A stretch of 64,000 nt of DNA from the NCBI RefSeq assembly GCF_026342435.1, contig NZ_JAPEMT010000002.1, positions 2,170,001-2,234,000 of the forward strand. The letters are read 5' to 3'. Position numbers and translations under genes: made by a program. The notes below the pieces were generated by a model. The model ran no database searches and was not told the DNA's origin. It saw nothing but the letters and a program-made list of their open reading frames with translations. This document shows positions 44,216 to 53,197 of this stretch, in pieces; positions within the stretch are counted from its first letter, which is position 1, and each line of letters starts with the position of its first letter. The DNA is from Streptomyces sp. NBC_00237 (lineage in GTDB: Bacteria; Actinomycetota; Actinomycetes; Streptomycetales; Streptomycetaceae).

Positions 44216-45126
44216 GCGGCCTGGGACTCCTTGGTCTCTTCGGCTTCGGTGATCGCCACGAACGCCTGCTCAAGGCCCAGTCCGGCGACTTCGAGGTTGC
44301 GGGGGTAGAGGCCCAGCCCGTACAGCGCGTGGACGGTCGCGTCGGCGTCGTGCGACTGCATGCGGACGGTGCGGCCGGAGACGGCCAGCTGGGAGAGGTA
44401 CGGGAGGGCGCCGAGCGCGCTCTCGTCGATCGGGCCCTCCAGGTCGAAGGCGATCCGGCGGGCGCCCGCCTTCGCCTTGATCTCGGCGGCGGTGCCGTCG
44501 GCGAGGAGGCGGCCCTTGTGCAGGACGAGGACCCGGTCGGCGATGGCGTCGGCCTCCTCCAGGTAGTGCGTGGCGAACAGGACGGTGCGGCCCTGGTCGG
44601 CCTGGTCGCGCATGGTCGCCCAGAACGCCTGGCGGGAGGTGACGTCCATGCCGGTGGTGGGCTCGTCGAGCACGATCAGGTCGTTGGCCCCCGCGGTGGC
44701 GAGGGCGAAGCGGACGCGCTGCTCCTGGCCGCCGGAGAGCTTGTTGACCATGCGGTCCGCGACGGCGGCGATCCCGGCCCGGTCCAGCACCTCCTGCACG
44801 GGGTACGGCTTGGGGTGCAGGTCGCAGGCGAGCCGGACGATCTCGCGGACCTTGACCTCCTCCATCAGGCCGCCGCTCTGGAGCATCGCGCCGACCCGGC
44901 CGTCGGCGACGGCGCGCTGCGGGGTGGTGCCGAAGAGGGTGACGGTTCCGGTGTCGGCGGGGCGCAGTCCGAGGAGGAGGTCGAGGGTGGTGGACTTGCC
45001 CGCGCCGTTGGGGCCGAGGAGGGCGACGGTCTCGCCGGGGCGGAGGGTCAGGGTGAGGTCGGAGACGGCCTTCACGGGGCCGTACGCCTTGGTCACCTGG
45101 GCGAAGTGGACGGGTGTCGTCTGCAT
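44212..45126 (-). CDS. ABC exporter ATP-binding protein
   Basis: 304 residues. Walker A GPNGAGKST (39-47), Q loop, signature LSGGQEQR near 141, Walker B LIVLDEPTTGMD, H loop ATHYLEEAD. The C-terminal ~90 residues are the extension usual in drug/lantibiotic ATPases (CcmA/NatA-like). First gene of the four-gene exporter/two-component operon; ATG 45126. Substrate unknown. Confidence 0.92.
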   Translation of the reverse strand: MQTTPVHFAQVTKAYGPVKAVSDLTLTLRPGETVALLGPNGAGKSTTLDLLLGLRPADTGTVTLFGTTPQRAVADGRVGAMLQSGGLMEEVKVREIVRLACDLHPKPYPVQEVLDRAGIAAVADRMVNKLSGGQEQRVRFALATAGANDLIVLDEPTTGMDVTSRQAFWATMRDQADQGRTVLFATHYLEEADAIADRVLVLHKGRLLADGTAAEIKAKAGARRIAFDLEGPIDESALGALPYLSQLAVSGRTVRMQSHDADATVHALYGLGLYPRNLEVAGLGLEQAFVAITEAEETKESQAA

Positions 45127-45240
45127 GCCTCAAGGGTGGCGAACCGGAGGGCCCGCGCGGCAGAGACGGGTGTCCGGTGTTCGGCATGACAGATGTCATG
45201 GGCGGGGTGGTGACCGGCGTCGCGGTCAGGACCGCGACAC

Positions 45241-45282
45241 ACCGGAGCCCCCGTGCGCCCGAGGCGGCACGGGGGCTCCGGT
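45241..45282 (-). terminator. Perfect 16-bp hairpin terminator
   Basis: ACCGGAGCCCCCGTGC (45241-45256) pairs with GCACGGGGGCTCCGGT (45267-45282). It follows the minus-strand stop at 45292 and precedes the ABC operon. Confidence 0.75.
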
Positions 45283-45291
45283 GGAACGGGC

Positions 45292-47550
45292 CTACGGGTT
45301 CAGGTTGACGGCCTGCGTCCGTTCGGCGGTCGTCTTGCCGACCAGGGCCTTCTGCATCGCGTCGCGCACGTCCTCCATCGACACGGGGCGCTTGCCCGAA
45401 GGGTCGTTGACCTGCACGCCGTCGAAGGTGCTGCCGACCAGCTCCTTCAGCACCCTCAGGTCGTAGACCGGCGTCAGCTTCCCGTCGACCGCCTTCATCG
45501 ACAGGATCTTCGGCAGCGACTTCCCGGGCCCGAGGGGGATGCCCGCACCGCCCGGGCCCGCCGTGATCTTGACGTTCGCGGACATGGCCGGCTCGGCGAA
45601 CTCCTTCATGGCGCGGTCGAGTTCGGCCTGCGTGACGGTCGGCTGCTTGGCGACGACGGGCAGGTCGACCGGTACGGTCTTCCCGCTGCGCACCTGCGCG
45701 AGGTAGGCGTCCCGCACCTTCGCCATCGACGCCTTGACGTCGAGTGCCTTGCCCGGCTTGCCCGGTACGGCGACCGCCTTGCCGGGAACGAAGGTGACGG
45801 TGCCTTCCGACGCCGTGCCCGAGGTGCCCGCGAGCGACGTCAGGGCGACCGTCAGCTTCTCCTCGTCGACCGGGATCACCGGCTCGGCGACGCGCTCGCC
45901 ACCGAACAGGGAGCCGACCACCGACACCGGGTTGTAGTCGCTGCCGGACGCGCCGCGCACCGTCTCCTGGCTGTCCAGGGACAGACCCGCGTTGCCGGGG
46001 GCCAGTTCGGTCTTCTTGCCGTCGACGACGAGCTGGAGGGGCAGCGTGGCCCGCTTGCCGAGCGCCGCGTCCAGCTTGACGACGGCCTCGTCCTTGGTGC
46101 CGCCGCCGATGTCCTGGCCGAGGACCGTGGTGCCCTTGGGCACGTCGGAGTGGTTGAGCAGCAGGCCCGCGCCGTACACGCCACCGGCGATGACGACGAC
46201 CCCGACCGCCAGCAGGACCAGCTTGGAGCGGCCCTTCTTCTTCGCGGGAGCGGCGGGCTTGGGGGCGGGCGGCGGGGCGGGCTCGTTGCGTACGGGAGCG
46301 GTCCGGCCGAAGTCGGACGCGCCCGGCGGGTCGGGCAGCCGGGGGGTGAGGTTGGGGCCCGACGGGAACTGCGGACGCGGTCCGTCCGGCTGCACCACCG
46401 GGACACCGCTGGTCAGGGTGTCGCCGGAGACGTACCCGGGAGGCGTCATCGGCCCGGGGCCCGGGGCGGGAGTCCCGGGCAGGTCGTCGCGCGGGTCGGT
46501 CTGCGGGGTGAGGACGGCGGTGTCGTCGCCCATGCCGCCCGCACCGTTCAGGCCGGTGACCGGGTTCGTACCGTACGGGGAGGAAGCGGACGGCGCTCCG
46601 GGGCCGCCGCCCTGCTCGGGGCGCGCCCGGGTCCACCCGCCGGGAGCGGAACCGGAACCCGAACCGGAACCGGGCATCTGGTGCTGGCCGGTCGTCTCGG
46701 AGCCGGGCACGTAGTGCTGGCCCGTCGTCTCCGGGCCCGGCATGAAGTGCTGGCCCGTCGTCTCGGGGCCGAAGTCCTGGCCCTGGTCGCGGGACGGCGC
46801 CGCCCCCTTGGGGGCCAGGCTGCTGCTGCCGCTCACCGGTCCGGTGGTGGGCCCGGCGGGGCCGGACTGCGGGGTGCTGCCCGCGCCGTCCCCGAGGCCC
46901 GTGCCGTCGGTGAAGTACGGCAGCCCGTTGCCCTGGGAGGCGTCGGGTGCGGCCGGACGGTCCGGCGAGGGCTGCGGTGCGACCGGGGACTTCCGAGGGG
47001 CGAACCAGTCGCTGGTCGGCTTGTCGTCACCGGAAGCGGAACCCGGCGCGGAACCCCCGGAACCTTCAGCGCCCTTGTCGCGCACGGTGGCCCCCTGCAC
47101 ACGGGTCGGCAGCGGCGGCTGAGCCGGTGCGCCGTCGGAGGCGGACGCCGCCGCGTACCCCGAGGCGCCGGAGGACGCTGACGGTGCGGCAGAGAGCGGC
47201 TCCGAGGGCGGCCACACGGTCTCGGCGGTGCTCTCGCCCTTCGCCGTCCCGTCGGCCGACGCCCCGTCACCTTCGCCGTCCGCCATGGGCTTGCGCATGA
47301 CGACGGGCGGAATGGGGCGCGATCCGGGGATGTTGATGCGGATGCGGGTGGTCAGGGTCGTCTCGGTCCTGGGCCCGTCCGGCTCCGGAGCCTCGGCGGG
47401 CTCGTCGTTGGCCCCGGCACCGAAGCCGTCCTGGCCGTCCTGATGGAGCGAGGGGTACGGGCTCTGTCCGTACGGCGTCGTACCGGAGGGGTACGCGGTT
47501 CCACCGCGCCCCTGCGCGCCGGAGGACGAACTGTCAGTTTCACGACTCAA
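45292..47550 (-). CDS. YoaR-like putative peptidoglycan-binding membrane protein
   Basis: 752 residues. The first ~440 are cytoplasmic, disordered, Pro/Gly/Ser-rich, with PGxETTGQHxxPG repeats near 290-315. One transmembrane helix near 453-472 (KLVLLAVGVVVIAGGVYGAG) and an extracytoplasmic part with two YoaR/PG_binding_4 repeats (LGQDIGGGTKDEAVVKLDAA; VTFVPGKAVAVPGKPGKALD). The VanW domain that often follows these repeats is absent. Start taken as TTG 47550 (LSRETD) because GGGAGAA stands 6 nt upstream; an earlier in-frame ATG at 47628 adds residues without a good ribosome binding site. Probably a wall-sensing or wall-binding protein. Confidence 0.78.
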   Translation of the reverse strand: MSRETDSSSSGAQGRGGTAYPSGTTPYGQSPYPSLHQDGQDGFGAGANDEPAEAPEPDGPRTETTLTTRIRINIPGSRPIPPVVMRKPMADGEGDGASADGTAKGESTAETVWPPSEPLSAAPSASSGASGYAAASASDGAPAQPPLPTRVQGATVRDKGAEGSGGSAPGSASGDDKPTSDWFAPRKSPVAPQPSPDRPAAPDASQGNGLPYFTDGTGLGDGAGSTPQSGPAGPTTGPVSGSSSLAPKGAAPSRDQGQDFGPETTGQHFMPGPETTGQHYVPGSETTGQHQMPGSGSGSGSAPGGWTRARPEQGGGPGAPSASSPYGTNPVTGLNGAGGMGDDTAVLTPQTDPRDDLPGTPAPGPGPMTPPGYVSGDTLTSGVPVVQPDGPRPQFPSGPNLTPRLPDPPGASDFGRTAPVRNEPAPPPAPKPAAPAKKKGRSKLVLLAVGVVVIAGGVYGAGLLLNHSDVPKGTTVLGQDIGGGTKDEAVVKLDAALGKRATLPLQLVVDGKKTELAPGNAGLSLDSQETVRGASGSDYNPVSVVGSLFGGERVAEPVIPVDEEKLTVALTSLAGTSGTASEGTVTFVPGKAVAVPGKPGKALDVKASMAKVRDAYLAQVRSGKTVPVDLPVVAKQPTVTQAELDRAMKEFAEPAMSANVKITAGPGGAGIPLGPGKSLPKILSMKAVDGKLTPVYDLRVLKELVGSTFDGVQVNDPSGKRPVSMEDVRDAMQKALVGKTTAERTQAVNLNP

Positions 47551-47777
47551 GGCAGGTTCTCCCGGTTGGCTCCACCGCTCGTTCTCTTGACCATGTGCTG
47601 CGGGCGGCTCGGCGGCGCGCACCACCATACTGGCCGCCGCCGACCCGAGCCCCGCGCCCGCCGAAAGGGCACTGCCGGCCGGGTGGCGCGGGCGGGGGCG
47701 GCGAAGCGGGATCGGTCACGGGAATCGGGCGGGGAAAAGCGGAGGGAAACAGAAGGAAGGGGTAAGGAAGGGGTGCG

Positions 47778-48353
47778 TCACTTCCCCGGCCGGACGGCGC
47801 CCTCGGCGGGGGCTGCCAGCTTGGGCATGGTGGCGCAGATCACAGCGAGGACGATGCCGCCGATCAGGAAGACGCTCGCACCGGTTCCGCCGCCGACGAG
47901 CACGTCCCCCTCGGTGCGGCCCGAGGCCGACACCAGTACGGCGAGGAGCCAGCCGAGCCCGGGAACGGCCGCACCGAGCCGGGTGCCGAGTGCGTACGTA
48001 CCGCCGTAGAAGAGGCCGCCCGCGGCGAGCAGGGCGAGCAGCGGTCCGAGCGGCTGGAGCAGCCCGTCGACCAGGGCCCCGGCGAGCCCGGTGAGGACGC
48101 CGAGGACGAAGAGGCCGAGGTAGACGGGGATGCGGCGGGGATCGACCGGCCGGGTCATGAGGAGCGGGGGGCTCGCGACGGTGGCTTGGGAGCCGCCCGG
48201 GGACGTCGACCCGGCGGCGCTGCGCCGCGGTCCTGTCGACTTGGCGACACTGCGCTTCGCGGCGGAGCCCTGGGCGGTGGAAGCCTTGCCGGTGGGGGCC
48301 TTGCCGGTGGATGCCTTCGTGGGAGGAGGCGTGTCGCCCTGTTCCTTCGTCAT
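47778..48353 (-). CDS. DUF6113-type membrane protein
   Basis: 191 residues. A disordered Lys/Thr/Ser/Pro-rich cytoplasmic N-terminus (about 65 residues, with KASTGKAPTGKAS) and four transmembrane helices (VYLGLFVLGVLTGLAGALV, PLLALLAAGGLFYGG, LGWLLAVLVSA, ASVFLIGGIVLAVICA). Matches a family found next to mshB in Streptomyces, which I recall as DUF6113. The ATG at 48353 overlaps the mshB stop as ATGA; co-translated with it. Function unknown. Confidence 0.75.
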   Translation of the reverse strand: MTKEQGDTPPPTKASTGKAPTGKASTAQGSAAKRSVAKSTGPRRSAAGSTSPGGSQATVASPPLLMTRPVDPRRIPVYLGLFVLGVLTGLAGALVDGLLQPLGPLLALLAAGGLFYGGTYALGTRLGAAVPGLGWLLAVLVSASGRTEGDVLVGGGTGASVFLIGGIVLAVICATMPKLAAPAEGAVRPGK

Positions 48354-49240
48354 GCGCCGACCCCCGCGAACAGGTCCGTCTCGACCGGCTCGTCGCCCTC
48401 GGGGTCCCGGGGCGGGAAGACCCGCTCGTAGTACTCGGTGGTGAAGACGGGCTGGGCGAGCTCGTTGGAGAGCAGGAACCAGGGCTCGTGGACGGTGATC
48501 TGCGTGGCGTGCGCACGCATCGCGGCCGTCTTGGCCGCCGTGTAAGCGGTGCCGTCGACCACCGTGGTGACGTGCTCCTCGTCGACCACACCGGGTACGT
48601 CGTCGACTGGGGCGATGCCCGGGAAGCCGGGGTCCTCGGCGCGCAGCCGGGCGAAGGCGTCCTCGGCGACGGGGCGCGGGACCCGGTTCCAGTACACCTT
48701 TTCGACGGCGTGCGGGACGCCGAAGTCCGGCCGGTAGGTGGGTTCGGCGGCGAGTTCGGCGGCGCGCATGGCGACGCGGTGCGTCTGGATGTGGTCGGGG
48801 TGGCCGTAGCCGCCGTCCGGGTCGTACGTCACGAGGACCTGGGGGCGCACCTCGCGGATCACCTGCACGAGGTACGGGGCCGCCGCGTCGACGTCGGCGT
48901 GCCAGAAGGCGTTCTCGCGGTGGTTCTGCGGGGCGCCCATCATGCCGGAGTCGCGGAAGTGGCCTGCGCCGCCGAGGAAGCGGTGGTCGCTGACGCCCAG
49001 CTCCTTCATGGCGGCGGCCAGCTCGACGGCCCGGTACGGGCCGAGCGTGTCGTCCTGGTCGGCGGCGAGGTGGGCGAGGGAGGGCGGAATGATCTCGCCC
49101 TCCTCGCCCTGGGTGCAGGTCACCAGGGTGACCCGCACGCCCTCGGCCGCGTACTTGGCCATGGTGGCGCCGTTGTTGATCGACTCGTCGTCGGGGTGAG
49201 CGTGCACCAGGAGCAGACGACGGGTGGGGAGCTCGGTCAT
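48350..49240 (-). CDS. mshB: N-acetyl-1-D-myo-inositol-2-amino-2-deoxy-alpha-D-glucopyranoside deacetylase
   Basis: 296 residues, LmbE-like zinc deacetylase. Zinc site AHPDDESINNG (14-24) and the HPDHIQTHR motif near 145, with the catalytic Asp in the first. Deacetylates GlcNAc-inositol in mycothiol synthesis, the main low-molecular-weight thiol of actinobacteria. Length and motif spacing fit MshB better than Mca, its amidase paralogue, which is usually longer in its C-terminus; the near-identical families mean some uncertainty. First gene of a unit with the DUF6113-type gene. Confidence 0.88.
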   Translation of the reverse strand: MTELPTRRLLLVHAHPDDESINNGATMAKYAAEGVRVTLVTCTQGEEGEIIPPSLAHLAADQDDTLGPYRAVELAAAMKELGVSDHRFLGGAGHFRDSGMMGAPQNHRENAFWHADVDAAAPYLVQVIREVRPQVLVTYDPDGGYGHPDHIQTHRVAMRAAELAAEPTYRPDFGVPHAVEKVYWNRVPRPVAEDAFARLRAEDPGFPGIAPVDDVPGVVDEEHVTTVVDGTAYTAAKTAAMRAHATQITVHEPWFLLSNELAQPVFTTEYYERVFPPRDPEGDEPVETDLFAGVGA

Positions 49241-49370
49241 GGGGACAGCCTACGAGGTGGGCGTGCGCGCGCCCCTCGTGCGCCCCGGCCCTCCCGCGCC
49301 GACCTTCCGCGCCGACCGCCCGCTCCGGTCGCCCGCGCCGACCTCCCGCGTCGGCCGCCCCCGTGCGCCG

Positions 49371-49565
49371 TCAGAAGTGGAAGCCGCCCAGTACCCCGGC
49401 GACGTTCGTGGTGACGTCCTTGATCGTGGGTGCGATGGAGGAGCTGGCCAGGTAGAAGCCGAGCAGCATGCAGACCACCGCGTGTCCGGCCTTCAGTCCG
49501 GATTTCCGGACCAGCAGGAAGACGACGATCGCCAGCAGCACCACCAGTGAGATCGAGAGTGCCAC
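49371..49565 (-). CDS. Small two-helix membrane protein
   Basis: 64 residues. Two transmembrane helices (ISLVVLLAIVVFLLV and HAVVCMLLGFYLASSSIAP) joined by a basic loop RKSGLKAG, ending VAGVLGGFHF. GTG 49565 is preceded by GGAGGTGA, an almost perfect anti-SD complement, with about 6-nt spacing. I recognise it as a short Streptomyces membrane protein with a conserved C-terminus; function unknown. Confidence 0.75.
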   Translation of the reverse strand: MALSISLVVLLAIVVFLLVRKSGLKAGHAVVCMLLGFYLASSSIAPTIKDVTTNVAGVLGGFHF

Positions 49566-49802
49566 GGCGGTTCACCTCCACTTGAGTACGGTCGGGACGA
49601 CGGTTGGATCTACGGCAGCACGACAGGTGCCAGCAGGTCTATACCCACCTAGCGCTACGGATCATAACTATCCGCATCTACGCATTGATCGGTGCACGGC
49701 AGCACGAGGGGCGCACGGGGGGCGGGCACATGGGGAGCGTGGCTGGAAACCGCCCCTGCGGAAGCCGGAGTTGACGACCCACGAGGACCTCCGGAGCGAC
49801 CT

Positions 49803-50867
49803 CTACCACCCCGGCGGGCGCGAACTCGGTGGCGGCGGTCCGAACCCGCCGCCACCCGGGAGCGGCGTGGGCCCGTAGCCGTCGTAGACGTTCGGGGCGA
49901 GCCTCGGCGGGGGGTCGCCCGGCACTCCCCTGCGGCCGAGGATCAGGACCAGAGCCGTTCCGGCCACCAGCTGGAACACCCAGCCGGAAACGGTGAGTTG
50001 TTCGATCGCGTCCAGCGTTCCGAAGTCCGCGAACAGGTTCGCCCGTACGGACAGGGACACCCCTGCCGCACCGCTCGTCCACACCAGCCCCGCCACCACC
50101 AGACCGAGGGGCCGCGAGTGGACCGCGCCGAGCAGCGCGCCCACCGCCGCCGTCAGGGAGAGGGCGACGAGAACAAGACAGGCCCAGCCCGCCGGCATCC
50201 CGAGGAGCTGGAGTCCGCCGCCGCTGCCGGTGAAGCGTTCGGCATAGCGGGAGAAGGAGCCGGACTGCCGGACGTACTCGTGGACCTCCCAGGCCGCGGC
50301 CACCAGCCCGACCGCCGCCAGGAGCAGTCCGCCGACGACGCCCGTCACCCGCCCCGGGCGCGTCGGGACGGTGCCGGAGCGAGCGTCCGTACGCCCGTAC
50401 GACCCCGGCGCTCCCTGGCCGGATCGCACCGGTCTGCGGCCCGCCGCGACCACGATCAGCAGCGTCGCCGCGAGCCCGAGCGCGAGGAAGGTCGACACCA
50501 TGGCCCGCATCCGCAGCCCGTGCGGGTAGACCTCGGCGAAGCCCTCGGCCCACAGCGCGGGGGCGCGCACGGCGAGGGTGACCAGGGCGGTCACGGTGAG
50601 GGCCGAGGCGGCCACCGGGGAGCGCGGCACGACGACCGCCACGACGACGTACACGAGCAGGAGGCTCAGTTCGTAGCGGGTGCTCGCGGTCAGGAAGCGG
50701 TCCGCGCCGCTGCCCGCCCACGCCCACCACAGCCGGGCGGGGTCGTCGACGAGGCGCAGGTCACGGACGATCCAGAGCCCCGTCAGGAGGGCCAGGAGGA
50801 GACAGACGCCGCTGCCGGTGAATCGTGCGCCGCGTACCAGTGACTGTGGCTGCCCCGTCGCTCCCAT
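49803..50867 (-). CDS. Multi-pass membrane protein, conserved in Streptomyces
   Basis: 354 residues from ATG 50867; about seven hydrophobic segments alternating with charged loops and a Pro/Gly-rich C-terminal tail (GFGPPPPSSRPPGW). No transporter, kinase or enzyme signature recognised. A TTG at 50903 would add 12 residues. It is the only gene between the small membrane protein and the first oligopeptide importer. Function unknown. Confidence 0.7.
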   Translation of the reverse strand: MGATGQPQSLVRGARFTGSGVCLLLALLTGLWIVRDLRLVDDPARLWWAWAGSGADRFLTASTRYELSLLLVYVVVAVVVPRSPVAASALTVTALVTLAVRAPALWAEGFAEVYPHGLRMRAMVSTFLALGLAATLLIVVAAGRRPVRSGQGAPGSYGRTDARSGTVPTRPGRVTGVVGGLLLAAVGLVAAAWEVHEYVRQSGSFSRYAERFTGSGGGLQLLGMPAGWACLVLVALSLTAAVGALLGAVHSRPLGLVVAGLVWTSGAAGVSLSVRANLFADFGTLDAIEQLTVSGWVFQLVAGTALVLILGRRGVPGDPPPRLAPNVYDGYGPTPLPGGGGFGPPPPSSRPPGW

Positions 50868-50978
50868 GGCTGAATGGTCCACCCTGGTAAGGGAGTTGAA
50901 CAAGGGGCCGAAGTCCGGATGCGTAACCCGGTGGCCACGAAAAGCGACCGCCGGGCGGCGTACGGGTCAACGGAAGGC

Positions 50979-51014
50979 GACCGGCCGGGGCGTCATAGAG
51001 CGCCCCGGCCGGTC
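50979..51014 (-). terminator. Perfect 14-bp hairpin terminator of the oligopeptide importer operon
   Basis: GACCGGCCGGGGCG (50979-50992) pairs with CGCCCCGGCCGGTC (51001-51014). It lies 92 bp beyond the last gene of the first importer. Confidence 0.7.
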
Positions 51015-51105
51015 CACGGCACCCGCACGGCCGTACGTCTCCCACCCTGAGGGGCCCGCGTGTCGCGCGCGTTGCCCCCGCGTAAAAACCATCGGCGCAC
51101 AACCG

Positions 51106-52215
51106 TCAGCGCGGCACCACGACCCGCTCCTCGGCGAAGTGGCACGCCGAGTCGTGCGCCGCCGGGGAGTCCGCGTCGCGGAACACCGCCGGGACCGCCA
51201 GCAGGGGCACCTCCTGCGCGCACCGGTCCTCCGCCTTCCAGCAGCGCGTACGGAAGCGGCAGCCCGACGGCGGGTTGGCCGGGGACGGCACGTCGCCGCT
51301 GAGGATGATGCGGTCGCGGTGGTCGCGGGCGGTGGGGTCGGGGACGGGCACGGCGGAGAGCAGCGCCTGGGTGTACGGGTGGGTGGGGTGCTCGTAGATC
51401 TCGGCGTCGCTGCCGATCTCGACGACCCGGCCCAGGTACATCACACCGACCCGGTCGGAGATGTGCCGCACGATCGAGAGGTCGTGGGCGATGAAGAGGT
51501 AGGAGAGGTTGAACTCCTGCTGGAGCTTCTCCAGAAGGTTGATGACCTGCGCCTGGACGGAGACGTCGAGCGCCGAGACCGGCTCGTCCGCGACGATGAT
51601 CTCCGGGTTGAGGGCCAGGCCGCGGGCGATGCCGATGCGCTGGCGCTGACCGCCGGAGAACTGGTGCGGGTAGCGGTTGATGTACTCGGGGTTCAGGCCG
51701 ACGACGTCGAGCAGCTCCTGGACCTTGCGGCGCCGGTCGCCCTTGGGGGCGACCTCGGGGTGGATCTCGTACGGCTCGCCGATGATGTCGCCGACCGTCA
51801 TGCGCGGGTTCAGCGAGGTGTACGGGTCCTGGAAGACCATCTGGATGTTGCGCCGGACCGCCTTCAGCGCGCGCCCGGACAGCTTGGTGATGTCCTCGCC
51901 CTTGTAGCGGATGGCCCCCGACGTGGGCTTCTCCAGCTGGACGAGCATCTTGGCGACGGTCGACTTGCCGCAGCCGGACTCGCCCACGATGCCGAGGGTC
52001 TCGCCCGCGCCGAGGTCGAAGGAGACCCCGTCGACGGCCTTGACCGCGCCGACCTGCTTCTTGCGGACGATGCCCTGGGTGAGGGGGTAGTGCTTGACCA
52101 GGTCCCGTACCTCCAGGATGGCGTCGCCGGTCTTGGAGGAGGGGCCCACCCAGTCCTTGGCCTCGGTCGCGCCCGCCTTCTGGCGGCCGGGGATCCTCTC
52201 AGGCGTCTCAGGCAT
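51106..52215 (-). CDS. Oligopeptide ABC importer ATPase (OppF/DppF-type)
   Basis: 369 residues. Walker A GESGCGKST near 78, Q loop VFQDPYTSLNP, signature FSGGQRQR, Walker B IIVADEPVSALDVS, H loop FIAHDLS, and the C-terminal oligopeptide-ATPase extension with the Cys-rich motif CRFRTRCWKAEDRC that binds an Fe-S cluster in related proteins. Last gene of the operon binding protein, permease B, permease C, ATPase D, ATPase F. It is nearly identical over ~90 central residues to the second importer's ATPase at 60974-62122. Start overlaps the OppD stop by 8 nt. Confidence 0.92.
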   Translation of the reverse strand: MPETPERIPGRQKAGATEAKDWVGPSSKTGDAILEVRDLVKHYPLTQGIVRKKQVGAVKAVDGVSFDLGAGETLGIVGESGCGKSTVAKMLVQLEKPTSGAIRYKGEDITKLSGRALKAVRRNIQMVFQDPYTSLNPRMTVGDIIGEPYEIHPEVAPKGDRRRKVQELLDVVGLNPEYINRYPHQFSGGQRQRIGIARGLALNPEIIVADEPVSALDVSVQAQVINLLEKLQQEFNLSYLFIAHDLSIVRHISDRVGVMYLGRVVEIGSDAEIYEHPTHPYTQALLSAVPVPDPTARDHRDRIILSGDVPSPANPPSGCRFRTRCWKAEDRCAQEVPLLAVPAVFRDADSPAAHDSACHFAEERVVVPR

Positions 52216-53182
52216 CGAGCGTCTCCTTCCAGAAGTGGCAGGCGCTCTGACGGCCCTCGGCCACGTCGAACAGCGGCGGCACGTCGGTGCGGCACACGTC
52301 CCTCGCCATCGGGCAGCGCGGGTTGAAGGCGCAGCCCGGCGGGATGCTGAGCAGGTTCGGCGGCAGGCCCTTGATCGCGTACAGCTCCTGGCCCTTCTGG
52401 TCCAGGCGCGGGATCGATTCGAGGAGGCCCTTGGTGTACGGGTGGGCGGGGTTGGCGTAGATCTCCTTGACCGGGGCGGTCTCGACGATCCGGCCCGCGT
52501 ACATGACGGCGATCTTGTCGGCGACGTCCGCGACGACGCCCAGGTCGTGGGTGATGAGGATCAGCCCCATGTTGAGCTCGCGCTGCAACTCCGCGAGCAG
52601 GTCCATGACCTGGGCCTGCACGGTCACGTCGAGGGCCGTCGTCGGCTCGTCCGCGATGATGAGCTTCGGTTCGAGGGCGAGCGCCATCGCGATCATGATG
52701 CGCTGGCGCATGCCGCCGGAGAACTGGTGCGGGTACTGGCCGACCCGCTCCTTCGCGGCCGGGATGCGCACCCGGTCCATCAGCTCGACGGCCTTCGCCC
52801 GGGAGTCCTTCTTCGACATCCCCCGGTGCACCACGAACATCTCGCCGAGCTGCTCGCCGACGGAGAGGACCGGGTTCAGGGAGGACAGCGCGTCCTGGAA
52901 GATCATGGCCATCTGCGCGCCCCGGATCTTCCTGCGCTGCTCCTCCTTGAGCTTCAGCACGTCCTGTCCCTCGAAGAGGATCTCGCCCTGGGGGATGCGT
53001 CCCGGCGGCATGTCGAGAATGCCCATGACGGCCTGTGCGGTCACCGACTTCCCGGAGCCGGACTCGCCGAGCACGGCGAGGGTCTCGCCCTCGTCGACGC
53101 TGTAGTTGACCCCGTTGACGGCCTTGGCGACGCCGTCGCGGGTCTTGAACTCCACGTGGAGGTCACGCACTTCGAGCAGCAT
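52208..53182 (-). CDS. Oligopeptide ABC importer ATPase (OppD/DppD-type)
   Basis: 324 residues. Walker A GESGSGKSV near 38, VFQDALSSLNPVL-type Q loop (IFQDALSSLNPVLSVGEQLG), signature FSGGMRQR, Walker B LIIADEPTTALDVT, H loop LITHDLG, and C-terminal GCAFNPRCPMARDVC cluster motif. Pairs with the following ATPase to energise peptide import. ATG 53182 starts 15 nt after the permease C stop. Confidence 0.92.
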   Translation of the reverse strand: MLLEVRDLHVEFKTRDGVAKAVNGVNYSVDEGETLAVLGESGSGKSVTAQAVMGILDMPPGRIPQGEILFEGQDVLKLKEEQRRKIRGAQMAMIFQDALSSLNPVLSVGEQLGEMFVVHRGMSKKDSRAKAVELMDRVRIPAAKERVGQYPHQFSGGMRQRIMIAMALALEPKLIIADEPTTALDVTVQAQVMDLLAELQRELNMGLILITHDLGVVADVADKIAVMYAGRIVETAPVKEIYANPAHPYTKGLLESIPRLDQKGQELYAIKGLPPNLLSIPPGCAFNPRCPMARDVCRTDVPPLFDVAEGRQSACHFWKETLDA

Positions 53183-53197
53183 GGGTCAGCACACCCT

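Noticed and set aside
44270..46636. 788-codon minus-strand frame overlapping the ABC ATPase and YoaR-like genes
   Set aside because: Out of frame with both real genes and Arg/Pro-rich throughout.
49259..49370. Small gene in the GC-rich gap upstream of mshB
   Set aside because: Sequence is repetitive CCCGCGCCGACC-type without a ribosome binding site or conserved frame.
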